The notes beneath the pieces were generated by a model that did not search any database, had not been told where the DNA came from, and saw only the letters and a list, made by a program, of their open reading frames with translations. A stretch of DNA of 5,803 nt from contig JAOABT010000321.1 in assembly GCA_026418215.1 (NCBI GenBank), positions 1 to 5,803 of the forward strand, read 5' to 3'. Source of the DNA: Clostridia bacterium. GTDB taxonomy: Bacteria > Bacillota > Clostridia > DSM-8532. This document shows positions 1 through 5,621 of this stretch, one piece after another. How positions within the stretch are numbered: position 1 is the stretch's first letter; the number at the start of each line of letters is the position of its first letter. Position numbers and translations under genes: made by a program.

Positions 1-19
1 AGATGTGTATAAGAGACAG
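1..19. other. Residual Tn5/Nextera mosaic-end sequencing adapter
   Basis: The window opens with agatgtgtataagagacag, an exact match to the 19-base Tn5 mosaic end used in Nextera/tagmentation libraries. It sits flush at position 1, inside what is otherwise an open minus-strand reading frame, where it adds the spurious residues VSYTH after the last true residues. This is library-derived sequence rather than genome. Genomic sequence therefore starts at about position 20, and the left boundary of the window has no biological meaning. Confidence 0.95.
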
Positions 20-1595
20 CAGTTACAGAGAAGGAAGTAGCAACGAACTTGTTGCCATAAAGGTCCTTAACGTCTCCGTTAGGTGTAACGAAGATTGTGA
101 TTGTACCAGCAGGTACCTTCTTGTTGGAGAAGTCAAAGGTCCAAGAATCAGCTGCAGCAGAGTCTATTGCAGTCTTAGAAACAGTGTATGCTTCGTAACC
201 CTTAACACCATGAGATACATCAATGGTACCATATACAGGACGATCAAACTTAACCTTGATTTCGCCGGGCTTAGCGGAATCGATAGAAGCTGTAGGAGCA
301 GTTGCTACCTTAGCGAAAGCGTAAGTAATGGTCTTTTCAAATACCATGTTTCCAGCAAAGTCGAATACCTTGTTGGTTCCAACCTTAACATCAACATTAC
401 CTTCGAGAAGGTTTGTGCCAAGTGTAATTTCAACATACTTTCCAGCGTCATCGATCTTGCTAACGGAATATGTCCATGTGTAGCTGCCAGCCTTTACAGA
501 GAAGGCATCTGTAGGAACAGACTTAACAGGCTCGCTGAAGTAGAGACGGAGGGTCTTGAGGCCAACAGCCTCAACCTTATCAAAGTTGGGGAATACAGTA
601 TCAGCTACGGTAATAGTAGAGAAAGAAAGATCCTCAGAAATCTTTGTGCCGTCTGCATCACGGAAGTCCTTCTTAACTGTTACCTTAGCGGTAGAGTTAT
701 TGGTGAGCTTCACGGAATCGCCAACACCAAGAGTAAGAGTAACGGTCTTGCCATCAGCTGCAATTGCTGCGCCGCTTACTGCAACAACATCGCTACCCTT
801 GTCTTTTACTTCGTACTTGGAAATGTCTTTAGCATCATCAGTATTAACAGGCTTGTTGAATACAACCTGAATCTGCTTGAGGTTGAGAGCGGTAGCGCTT
901 TCAATCTTAAGACCTACAGGAGCGGGAGCCTTGCAGAAGCCATTGTCAGAAGCGATCTTCTGATCAACTGCCTTAGCATCGATAAGAGCCTGAATAAGGG
1001 TCTTGCCGTCAGCATTTACGCCGGACTTAACTGCAGCGTAAAGTACGCCAACAGCGTCGTCACGAACGAGGCTTGCTTTGAAGCCTAAGGATACAGCAGA
1101 AGCGAGACCAGCCTTAACAGCGGTTTCCCAAGGATTAGCGAAATCAACATTAGCATAACCCATAGCACGGAGTGTGAGGGTTACGAATGTCTTTCCGTCA
1201 ACCTTTGCGTTGGTGTCGAAGTAAACTTTGCCACCACGGCCAACGCCATTGGTGATACCGGTCTTAAGAGCAAATGCTGCATAAGCCTTTCCCCATGAAG
1301 GAATTGTAGAAGCGTCAGCAACCTTAGCTAACTGCTCATCAATTTCAGCCTGGGTGAGAGCAAGGGCAGCTGCGTCTTGGCCCTTAGCACGGATTACGAG
1401 TGTCATCGCCTGGATTCTTGGCAGGTTGTTAGCGAGGCCAAGATCTGTGTCGCTTACGCCCTTGAAGAGACCTACGTTCTTCAGAGCCTGAGCCTGGGTC
1501 TCATTAGCGACGCCAGCGGCGAGTGCAGGAACCATCATCGATGCGATCATCGCAACGGCCATGATTACTGCCACAATTTTCTTAAGGTTTCTCAT
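20..1595 (-). CDS. S-layer-type surface protein with SLH-like repeats and Ig-like domains, 3' end missing
   Basis: A secreted surface protein, probably a component of the S-layer or cell-wall coat. The frame is open for about 525 genomic codons and runs into the adapter with no stop, so the C-terminus is unknown. The ATG at 1595 has a GGGAGGA ribosome binding site 8 bases upstream. Residues 1-26 form a signal peptide (RNLKK, a hydrophobic core, then VPALA before the likely cut). Residues 30-215 look like three divergent SLH repeats: VGLFKG and PRIQAMTLVIRAKG; W101, TGITNGVG and LRAMGY; NPWETAVKAGL and LVRDDAVGVLYAAVKSG. From about 226 there are three Big_5/SbsA-type Ig-like domains, marked by VVFNKPVN (244-251), LYFSEPVK (351-358) and VKFDRPV (448-454), with FDFAGN and KDLYGN closing the second and third. 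Lysine is almost always AAG, which suggests high expression. The family call is firm. The SLH assignment is less certain because the TRAE motifs are degenerate. Confidence 0.9.
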
Positions 1596-1603
1596 GATGA
1601 AAA

Positions 1604-1610
1604 TCCTCCC
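1604..1610 (-). promoter_or_regulatory. Ribosome binding site of the S-layer-type gene
   Basis: The minus strand reads GGGAGGA, followed by 8 bases (TTTTCATC) and then the ATG at 1595. Complementarity to the 16S rRNA 3' end is strong and fixes this ATG as the start. The 5' UTR hairpin arm at 1620-1628 ends only 9 bases upstream of this site. Confidence 0.85.
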
Positions 1611-1619
1611 TTTTGTTCT

Positions 1620-1710
1620 GGAAGCAGGTCACTAAGTTTTCAAAGCCAGATTACGCCTGCTTCCTGTTGAGCAATCTGACTTTGTTTGCTTTATTGATTC
1701 AGACAGGAAG
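1620..1710 (-). promoter_or_regulatory. Structured 5' UTR with two competing hairpins upstream of the S-layer-type gene
   Basis: Read on the minus strand, arm A is CTTCCTGT (1710-1703), arm B is ACAGGAAGCAGG (1667-1656) and arm C is CCTGCTTCC (1628-1620). A pairs perfectly with the first 8 bases of B, across a 35-base loop. The last 9 bases of B (GGAAGCAGG) pair perfectly with C, across a 27-base loop. The two pairings share GGAAG, so they cannot both form. C ends just before the ribosome binding site. The structure may stabilise the mRNA, as is known for long S-layer leaders, or may act as a switch on translation. I do not recognise a known riboswitch class. The pairing is directly visible, whereas its function is inferred. 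Confidence 0.5.
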
Positions 1711-1740
1711 AGTTATCCACCCATCATGAATTCGATTTTG

Positions 1741-1769
1741 ATTATATCACCCGCATTTTTGGGGGTCAA
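1741..1769 (-). promoter_or_regulatory. Sigma-A promoter of the S-layer-type gene
   Basis: The -35 is TTGACC (1769-1764), the spacer is 17 bases, and the -10 is a perfect TATAAT (1746-1741) with an extended TGA just before it. The predicted transcript starts near 1734 and carries a leader of about 140 nt. This is one of the best promoters in the window and fits an abundantly made surface protein. There is no convincing terminator after dusB, so some read-through from dusB is also possible. Confidence 0.85.
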
Positions 1770-1843
1770 TAATGCCAACAGAGGTGTAAACAAAATGTAA
1801 CTTAGGTCCTCTATCACAACAGTAGTGTAATAAACCCTTAATA

Positions 1844-2821
1844 TTATCGGCATTCTGGGGATTGGCATAAGTAGGAAGCAAGGATTTTTATGGCATCTTT
1901 TTTCCCTTTAGTTTGAAATATCAGGGAGCGTACTTTAGCGCTTTCTGGAAGACCATGAAGATACCATCCTATGTGCTTCCTCATCTCTAGCGATGCTTTG
2001 TGCTCGCCTTTTATTTCTTCCATCAGGTCATAGTGTCTTTTTATTGTATTATAAAGATTTTCTTTGTTGATACTTACACTATAGTGACCGTTGCCTAAGT
2101 GTGCATTGACATTACTAAAAATCCAGGGGTTTCCCTGTGCTCCCCTTCCTATCATCACAGCGTCGCATCCAGTAACATCAAACATTATTCTCGCATCTTC
2201 CGGTTTCTTTATATCTCCGTTACCTATTACAGGTATTCTTAAAGCCTTTTTGACTTCTTTTATAATTGCTAAGTCAGCATGACCAGAATAATACTGTTCT
2301 CGTGTTCTACCATGTACCGTAACTGCACTAGCCCCTTCCTCTTCGCATATCTGGGCAATTTCTACGGCATTTACAGTTGTGTCATCCCACCCCTTTCGAA
2401 TCTTGACTGTAACGGGTTTTGCAGATGATCGTACAACTTCTCTCACAATTCGCCTGACCAGCTCCGGCTTTTTCATGAGCGCCGAACCCTCACCGTTCTT
2501 GACAATCTTAGGCGCGGGACAACCCATATTAATATCTATTAGGGAAATGTCTTTTCTATGCGATAATCTTTGAGCGGCTTCGGCCATAATCTCAGGTTCG
2601 GAACCAAATATTTGCGCCGCCACAGGTTCCTCCTCCGGACGAGTTTCAGATAATGACATCGTTTCTTCATCATTATAATGCATGGCCTTTGCGCTGATCA
2701 TCTCTGTATATACCAATGATGCGCCTTGCTCCTTGCATAGAAGGCGAAATGGCAGATCAGTCACACCTGCCATCGGAGCGAGAAATATATTACCCGAAAG
2801 TTTTAGAGAGCCTATCTTCAA
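1844..2821 (-). CDS. dusB: tRNA-dihydrouridine synthase (DusB family)
   Basis: An FMN-dependent, NADPH-using cytoplasmic enzyme that reduces uridine to dihydrouridine in the D-loop of tRNA. The 325-residue length is normal for the family. The TIM-barrel landmarks occur in order: APMAGVTD (15-22), YTEM (38-41), AAQIFG (68-73), the catalytic-cysteine motif MGCPAPK with Cys101, VKIRKGW (139-145), VHGRTR (169-174), IGNGDI (199-204) and MIGRGAQGNPW (223-233). A helical C-terminal tRNA-binding region follows. The start is TTG at 2821. A strong GGAGG lies 8 bases upstream and no in-frame ATG gives a better fit. The gene follows the ssb terminator, so it is probably transcribed separately, although I see no clear promoter in the 65 bases upstream. 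The Dus family is certain. DusB rather than another Dus paralogue rests on the Bacillota background and overall motif fit. Confidence 0.95.
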   Translation of the reverse strand: MKIGSLKLSGNIFLAPMAGVTDLPFRLLCKEQGASLVYTEMISAKAMHYNDEETMSLSETRPEEEPVAAQIFGSEPEIMAEAAQRLSHRKDISLIDINMGCPAPKIVKNGEGSALMKKPELVRRIVREVVRSSAKPVTVKIRKGWDDTTVNAVEIAQICEEEGASAVTVHGRTREQYYSGHADLAIIKEVKKALRIPVIGNGDIKKPEDARIMFDVTGCDAVMIGRGAQGNPWIFSNVNAHLGNGHYSVSINKENLYNTIKRHYDLMEEIKGEHKASLEMRKHIGWYLHGLPESAKVRSLIFQTKGKKDAIKILASYLCQSPECR

Positions 2822-2827
2822 TGGTAG

Positions 2828-2835
2828 CTCCTCCC
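2828..2835 (-). promoter_or_regulatory. Ribosome binding site that sets the TTG start of dusB
   Basis: The minus strand reads GGGAGGAG, then CTACCA, then TTG AAG ATA GGC (MKIG). The spacing from the GGAGG core to TTG is 8 bases. The nearby ATT is out of frame, so the site supports TTG as the initiator. Confidence 0.8.
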
Positions 2836-2886
2836 AGACATTGTGCTTAATAAGGTTTAGCTGAATATTATGGAAGTCATTATGGG

Positions 2887-2921
2887 TAAAAAAGAAACCT
2901 TCTAACCAAAACGCTAGAAGG
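2887..2921 (-). terminator. Intrinsic terminator of the rpsF-ssb operon
   Basis: On the minus strand CCTTCTAGC (2921-2913) pairs with GTTAGAAGG (2906-2898). This is a 9-bp stem with one G-U pair and a six-base loop, GTTTTG. TTTCTTTTTTA (2897-2887) follows at once. It lies 35 bases past the ssb stop and separates ssb from dusB. Confidence 0.92.
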
Positions 2922-2955
2922 CTGTAATTGCGTGTAACTGTTTTGACGGATAAAA

Positions 2956-3411
2956 TTAGAATGGAAGGTCCTCGTCGTCCTCATTGAGGGCGTAGAACCC
3001 ATCTCCGTTTTCAGGCTTTTCAGCTGAAAACGACGGCGCAGAAACCTGAGGCGCATGTCCTCCGGCATAATTATTAGGCGCTCCGCTTCCTTCACGCTTG
3101 CTGTCTGCAAAATAGACGTTTTCAGCATGAACGTCGTCGCTATAGCGCTTATTTCCCTGCTGATCGGTCCACGAATTATTGCGAAGGTATCCTTCAATCA
3201 AAACCTGTTGACCCTTCTTGAAGTACTTTCCTACAAATTCTGCAGTAGTTCTCCAAGCTGTAATATTAAAGAAGTCGGCATTAGGCTGACCTTCCTGTGG
3301 CTTCCCAGGTCGATTGACAGCTAACTTGAAGCGGGTCATGGGTACGTTGCTTTGCGTGTATCGCGTTTCCGGATCGGCAACCAGCCTTCCCATTAGGATG
3401 ACTTTGTTCAT
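2956..3411 (-). CDS. ssb: Single-stranded DNA-binding protein
   Basis: Binds and protects single-stranded DNA at replication forks and during repair and recombination, and recruits partner proteins through its acidic tail. The start is the ATG at 3411 (MNKVILMGRL), with AGGTGG 9 bases upstream. A longer in-frame version adds 15 residues with no family support. The product is 151 residues. An OB fold spans about 1-105, with MGRLVADPETRYT, FFNITAWRTTAEFVGKYFKK (trimmed here to the visible core), LIEGYLRNNSW and aromatic DNA-stacking residues such as W53 and W81. A Gly/Pro/Ser/Asn-rich flexible linker covers about 106-140. The canonical acidic tip DEDLPF ends the protein. It is the second gene of the rpsF operon, 57 bases after rpsF with no terminator between them. 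The usual third gene, rpsR, is absent. Confidence 0.97.
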   Translation of the reverse strand: MNKVILMGRLVADPETRYTQSNVPMTRFKLAVNRPGKPQEGQPNADFFNITAWRTTAEFVGKYFKKGQQVLIEGYLRNNSWTDQQGNKRYSDDVHAENVYFADSKREGSGAPNNYAGGHAPQVSAPSFSAEKPENGDGFYALNEDDEDLPF

Positions 3412-3420
3412 CCAATTACA

Positions 3421-3426
3421 CCACCT
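3421..3426 (-). promoter_or_regulatory. Ribosome binding site that sets the ssb start
   Basis: AGGTGG on the minus strand is followed by TGTAATTGG and then the ATG at 3411. This favours the MNKVILMGRL start over the in-frame upstream ATG at 3456, which lacks a comparable site and would add residues not found in SSB proteins. Confidence 0.7.
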
Positions 3427-3468
3427 AACATAAATTTGGTTTCTGCAAAAGTACATGATTAGAAAGAA

Positions 3469-3753
3469 TTAAGCGTCCTTTCTAATAACCATATACTTTA
3501 AAACTCCCTCAGTAATCTTGAAATTTCTCTCAAGCTCAGCAGGGAAGTCGGAATTCGCCGAGAAGTTCATCAGTACATAGTACCCTTCCTTCTGGTCTTG
3601 GACTTCGTAAGCAAGCTTCTTCCTGCCCCATTCCTCTACCTTCTCGAGCTCACCGTTAGCGGAAACGAGGTTGGAAAACTTCTCAACCAGGCCCTTAACG
3701 TGCTCTTCATCAACAGTAGGAGAAATGATGTAGACGGTCTCATACTTATTCAT
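3469..3753 (-). CDS. rpsF: 30S ribosomal protein S6
   Basis: A small-subunit ribosomal protein that binds the central domain of 16S rRNA as a heterodimer with S18. At 94 residues it has the normal family length. The beta-alpha-beta ferredoxin-like fold is recognisable from MNKYETVYIISP at the N-terminus, EEWGRKKLAYEV (40-51), KEGYYVLMNF (55-64), ELERNFKITEGVLKYM (73-88) and a C-terminal VIRKDA. The ATG at 3753 is chosen because a ten-base ideal ribosome binding site lies upstream. An in-frame GTG at 3765 overlaps that site and cannot be the start. An ATG at 3760 is out of frame and opens only a six-codon peptide. It is the first gene of a two-gene operon with ssb, and is preceded by its own promoter and a structured leader. 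Confidence 0.97.
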   Translation of the reverse strand: MNKYETVYIISPTVDEEHVKGLVEKFSNLVSANGELEKVEEWGRKKLAYEVQDQKEGYYVLMNFSANSDFPAELERNFKITEGVLKYMVIRKDA

Positions 3754-3761
3754 GACGCATG

Positions 3762-3771
3762 TCACCTCCTT
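3762..3771 (-). promoter_or_regulatory. Very strong ribosome binding site of rpsF
   Basis: AAGGAGGTGA on the minus strand gives ten consecutive matches to the 16S rRNA 3' end. It lies 11 bases (from the GGAGG core) before the ATG at 3753. The strength fits a highly expressed ribosomal protein gene and rules out the GTG embedded in the site as the start codon. Confidence 0.85.
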
Positions 3772-3781
3772 TTGGACTCAT

Positions 3782-3816
3782 CGGCCCTGCAATCTATGCA
3801 GAGCAAGGATTGGCCG
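3782..3816 (-). promoter_or_regulatory. Candidate S6:S18-binding autoregulatory leader of rpsF
   Basis: On the minus strand CGGCC (3816-3812) pairs with GGCCG (3786-3782), enclosing a second perfect stem CTGCA/TGCAG (3801-3797 with 3791-3787) with loop TAGAT. The stems abut on the 3' side, while ten unpaired bases (AATCCTTGCT) bulge on the 5' side. The outer 3' arm carries CCG followed by ATG. An RNA motif upstream of rpsF that binds the S6:S18 complex and contains a conserved CCG is known in bacteria. The position between promoter and ribosome binding site, the bulged hairpin and the CCG all fit. Assignment to that motif is inferred, not tested against a covariance model. Confidence 0.55.
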
Positions 3817-3839
3817 TAATCAATTTTACAGCATTGACT

Positions 3840-3868
3840 ATAATAACACATATGTTCGAGTATGTAAA
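3840..3868 (-). promoter_or_regulatory. Sigma-A promoter of the rpsF-ssb operon
   Basis: The -35 is TTTACA (3868-3863), the spacer is 17 bases, and the -10 is TATTAT (3845-3840). Transcription would begin near 3833, giving a leader of about 80 nt that contains the complete bulged hairpin at 3782-3816. Confidence 0.8.
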
Positions 3869-4092
3869 GGTGAAGAATGTGGGGCTACTTTTAGTTTGAG
3901 AAAATCCAATTTAATGTTATAGCGTGATTAGCTGAATTTGATTTTTGGTTAATTGAATTTAATGATAAGCAGAGACTTATAGGGTCACATGCTACCAATA
4001 CATATAAAGGTTTGTATCTTATCCTATGGGAACAGTATTGTAAACTCACTATATAGAAAGAACACTCATGCAAAATGCAATAATAAAAATTA
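3869..4092. other. AT-rich intergenic region without a gene
   Basis: The stretch between the sugar transferase stop and the rpsF promoter contains no reading frame with a credible start, no recognisable RNA gene and no repeat. On the minus strand there is one promoter-like pair, TTTACA (4044-4039) and TAAGAT (4021-4016), 17 bases apart. It could be a weak distal promoter for rpsF or drive a small RNA, but on sequence alone chance is just as likely. Confidence 0.5.
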
Positions 4093-4110
4093 TCAAACTG
4101 CCTGTTTTGA
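4082..4110 (-). terminator. Weak candidate terminator of the sugar transferase gene
   Basis: On the minus strand TCAAAAC pairs with GTTTGA (one bulged A, loop AGGCA). The 3' arm includes the TGA stop codon, and TAATTTTTATT follows. The stem is short and AT-rich, so it would terminate poorly. It is nevertheless the only hairpin plus T-tract before the rpsF promoter. Confidence 0.35.
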
Positions 4111-5496
4111 AGCCGTTGAACGATCTTTCTTAGGATTTCGCGAGCTGCGCGCTGAATCCTTATTGCTTTTGTATACACTTCCGGGAGTAAATAAAACGCT
4201 CATTGTTTTAAAAATAAGTTTAATGTCCAGTAATAAGGAGTAATTTCTTATGTACATCAAATCATATCTAAGCTTGTCTTCAGGTGTGGTACTGTAGTTT
4301 CCATAAATTTGAGCATATCCCGTAATCCCCGCTTTAACAATAAACCGATGATTGTATTCTGGTAGGTCCTGAGAAAATTGTTCTACAAAGCAAGTTCGCT
4401 CCGGTCGCGGGCCAACAAGACTCATGCTGCCATATAGAACATTAAATAGCTGCGGCAACTCGTCAATACGTGTTTTTCTTAGAATCCTTCCCATCCATGT
4501 CACACGTGGATCCTTCTCTATTGACAAGACCGGGCCAGTCAAGCTTTCTGCATCCTGATACATTGTTCTAAATTTATATACATTAAAGGCTTTATTCCCT
4601 TTTGTTATTCTTTCTTGTTTATAAATGGCTGGACCTTTGGAAGTAACCTTAATAAGCAGCGCAGTAATAAGCATCAAGGGGCTTAAAACGGCTAAGCCTA
4701 CTATTGAAACAAGTACATCGAATACACGTTTAAAGAATACTTGTTCCGTCGTAAGACCTAAAACACCAACCATAAACGCAGGTGTATCCTCCAATTGCAC
4801 CAATTTTGAGTTTACGAGGGATATTTCAAATACCTCAGGAACCATATAGATAACTTGCTTTCTCCCCATGCACCGATTAATTATTTCTGCCTTGAGCTCA
4901 GCAGGTATATCGGAGCTAATGTAGACTTCATCCATGTCCTTGAGGCGTTTCATAATAACTTTTTCCTGAGATAGGTCAAGTATCAGCCTTTTGTCTACCT
5001 CTTCATTTTTCAAAAATGTGTTGATTTTCTCTACAATGACATTAGATACAGAACTTTTACATATGATCATCACTTTTTTATGTACTGACAATCTGCGACT
5101 TATGTAGAGAAGGAATACATGAAATAGCCCGAGTAGGACAAACTGAATAAACGGTACCATGATTAATACGGTCCTTGGAAAAGAAAAGCCCTGCAGCATA
5201 TAAGTAATGGAAATGGTTGTGATGCAAAGAAGACAAATAACATAGACCAGTGATTTTAACACATCATAAACACTTTTTCTGTAGAAGGATAGAACTTTAT
5301 TCATGTCAATGTAGATGATGGATGCCACAAGAATATAGGGAGCTGCGTTTGTGAAAGAAGAATAGTTGTAATCTGGGGGTGATCCTTTGAATTTAAGATA
5401 AAAGGCTGCAACATATGAAAGATATATGATAAGCAAATCTGCTATTACAATAACCAACTTATATGTTCTCTTGAGTTTCATAAAAAAACCGGTCAT
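4093..5496 (-). CDS. Polyprenyl-phosphate sugar-1-phosphate transferase (WbaP/WcaJ-type)
   Basis: A membrane enzyme that transfers a sugar-1-phosphate from a nucleotide sugar to undecaprenyl phosphate, the first step of exopolysaccharide, capsule or surface-protein glycan synthesis. The 467 residues comprise four predicted membrane helices (about 13-33, 51-64, 80-100 and 109-130), a Rossmann-like middle domain (about 140-235) and the catalytic domain from KRVFD (256-260). That domain has a re-entrant hydrophobic helix broken at LSP (271-273), YKFRTM (307-312), the catalytic Asp-Glu pair in RIDELPQL (D345-E346), SLVGPRPER (359-367) and KAGITGYAQ (388-396). A basic hydrophilic tail follows 442. 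The ATG at 5496 is used because AGGAA lies 9 bases upstream; an in-frame GTG at 5505 overlaps that site. The gene has its own promoter and stands alone, without glycosyltransferases around it. The sugar cannot be told from sequence. Confidence 0.93.
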   Translation of the reverse strand: MTGFFMKLKRTYKLVIVIADLLIIYLSYVAAFYLKFKGSPPDYNYSSFTNAAPYILVASIIYIDMNKVLSFYRKSVYDVLKSLVYVICLLCITTISITYMLQGFSFPRTVLIMVPFIQFVLLGLFHVFLLYISRRLSVHKKVMIICKSSVSNVIVEKINTFLKNEEVDKRLILDLSQEKVIMKRLKDMDEVYISSDIPAELKAEIINRCMGRKQVIYMVPEVFEISLVNSKLVQLEDTPAFMVGVLGLTTEQVFFKRVFDVLVSIVGLAVLSPLMLITALLIKVTSKGPAIYKQERITKGNKAFNVYKFRTMYQDAESLTGPVLSIEKDPRVTWMGRILRKTRIDELPQLFNVLYGSMSLVGPRPERTCFVEQFSQDLPEYNHRFIVKAGITGYAQIYGNYSTTPEDKLRYDLMYIRNYSLLLDIKLIFKTMSVLFTPGSVYKSNKDSARSSRNPKKDRSTASKQAV

Positions 5497-5541
5497 TGCT
5501 ATCACTTCCTAATACGCACCCTTATCTCTTGAACCATATTT

Positions 5542-5570
5542 ATTGTAAGTTTAAATGTATTGGCTGTCAA
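5542..5570 (-). promoter_or_regulatory. Sigma-A promoter of the sugar transferase gene
   Basis: The -35 is a perfect TTGACA (5570-5565), the spacer is 17 bases, and the -10 is TACAAT (5547-5542). Transcription would begin near 5535, leaving a leader of about 40 nt before the ATG at 5496. The promoter lies 9 bases from the inverted repeat next to the transposase remnant. Confidence 0.85.
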
Positions 5571-5579
5571 CTTTATGAT

Positions 5580-5621
5580 TATGGGGGCACACTGTTTGAT
5601 TACAAGGACGCCCCCACAGTG
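5580..5621. repeat. Overlapping inverted repeats between the transposase remnant and the sugar transferase promoter
   Basis: Two nested pairings overlap. TGTGGGGGCG against TGCCCCCATA (minus strand, 5618-5609 with 5589-5580) forms ten pairs including two G-U, with a central perfect GGGGGC/GCCCCC. CACTGT (5621-5616) pairs perfectly with ACAGTG (5595-5590). The second pairing uses loop bases of the first, so the two compete. No T-tract follows on either strand, so a normal intrinsic terminator is unlikely. It may be part of an insertion-sequence end or a regulatory structure. Confidence 0.5.

Noticed and set aside
3..1088. Long plus-strand open frame of 361 codons
   Set aside because: It is the exact antisense of the S-layer-type gene. 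It stays open because that gene's biased codon use avoids TTA, CTA and TCA. Its translation is rich in Ser, Cys and Asn and matches no family.
1377..1670. Plus-strand frame across the start of the S-layer-type gene
   Set aside because: It is antisense to the signal peptide, ribosome binding site and leader hairpin. It has no ribosome binding site and no protein-like features.
1713..1721. TTATCCACC, an 8 of 9 match to a DnaA box
   Set aside because: It is a single copy in the S-layer leader, with no further boxes and no AT-rich unwinding region nearby. One near-match is expected by chance.
1797..1843. Terminator for dusB
   Set aside because: The bases after the stop include TTACACTACTGTTGTGATAG, which looks palindromic but pairs over only about three bases and has no T-tract.
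2822..2886. Promoter for dusB between the ssb terminator and the TTG start
   Set aside because: TTCCAT and TATTAA lie 17 bases apart, but the -35 has only two consensus bases. It was too weak to list as a feature, although dusB needs some promoter.
2880..3197. Second minus-strand frame overlapping ssb
   Set aside because: It is a shifted frame of ssb, which itself has clear SSB motifs and the DEDLPF tip. The frame also runs through the terminator.
3891..4178. Minus-strand frame of 95 codons overlapping the end of the sugar transferase gene
   Set aside because: It starts inside the sugar transferase gene in another frame, lacks a ribosome binding site and recognisable motifs, and runs into AT-rich intergenic sequence.
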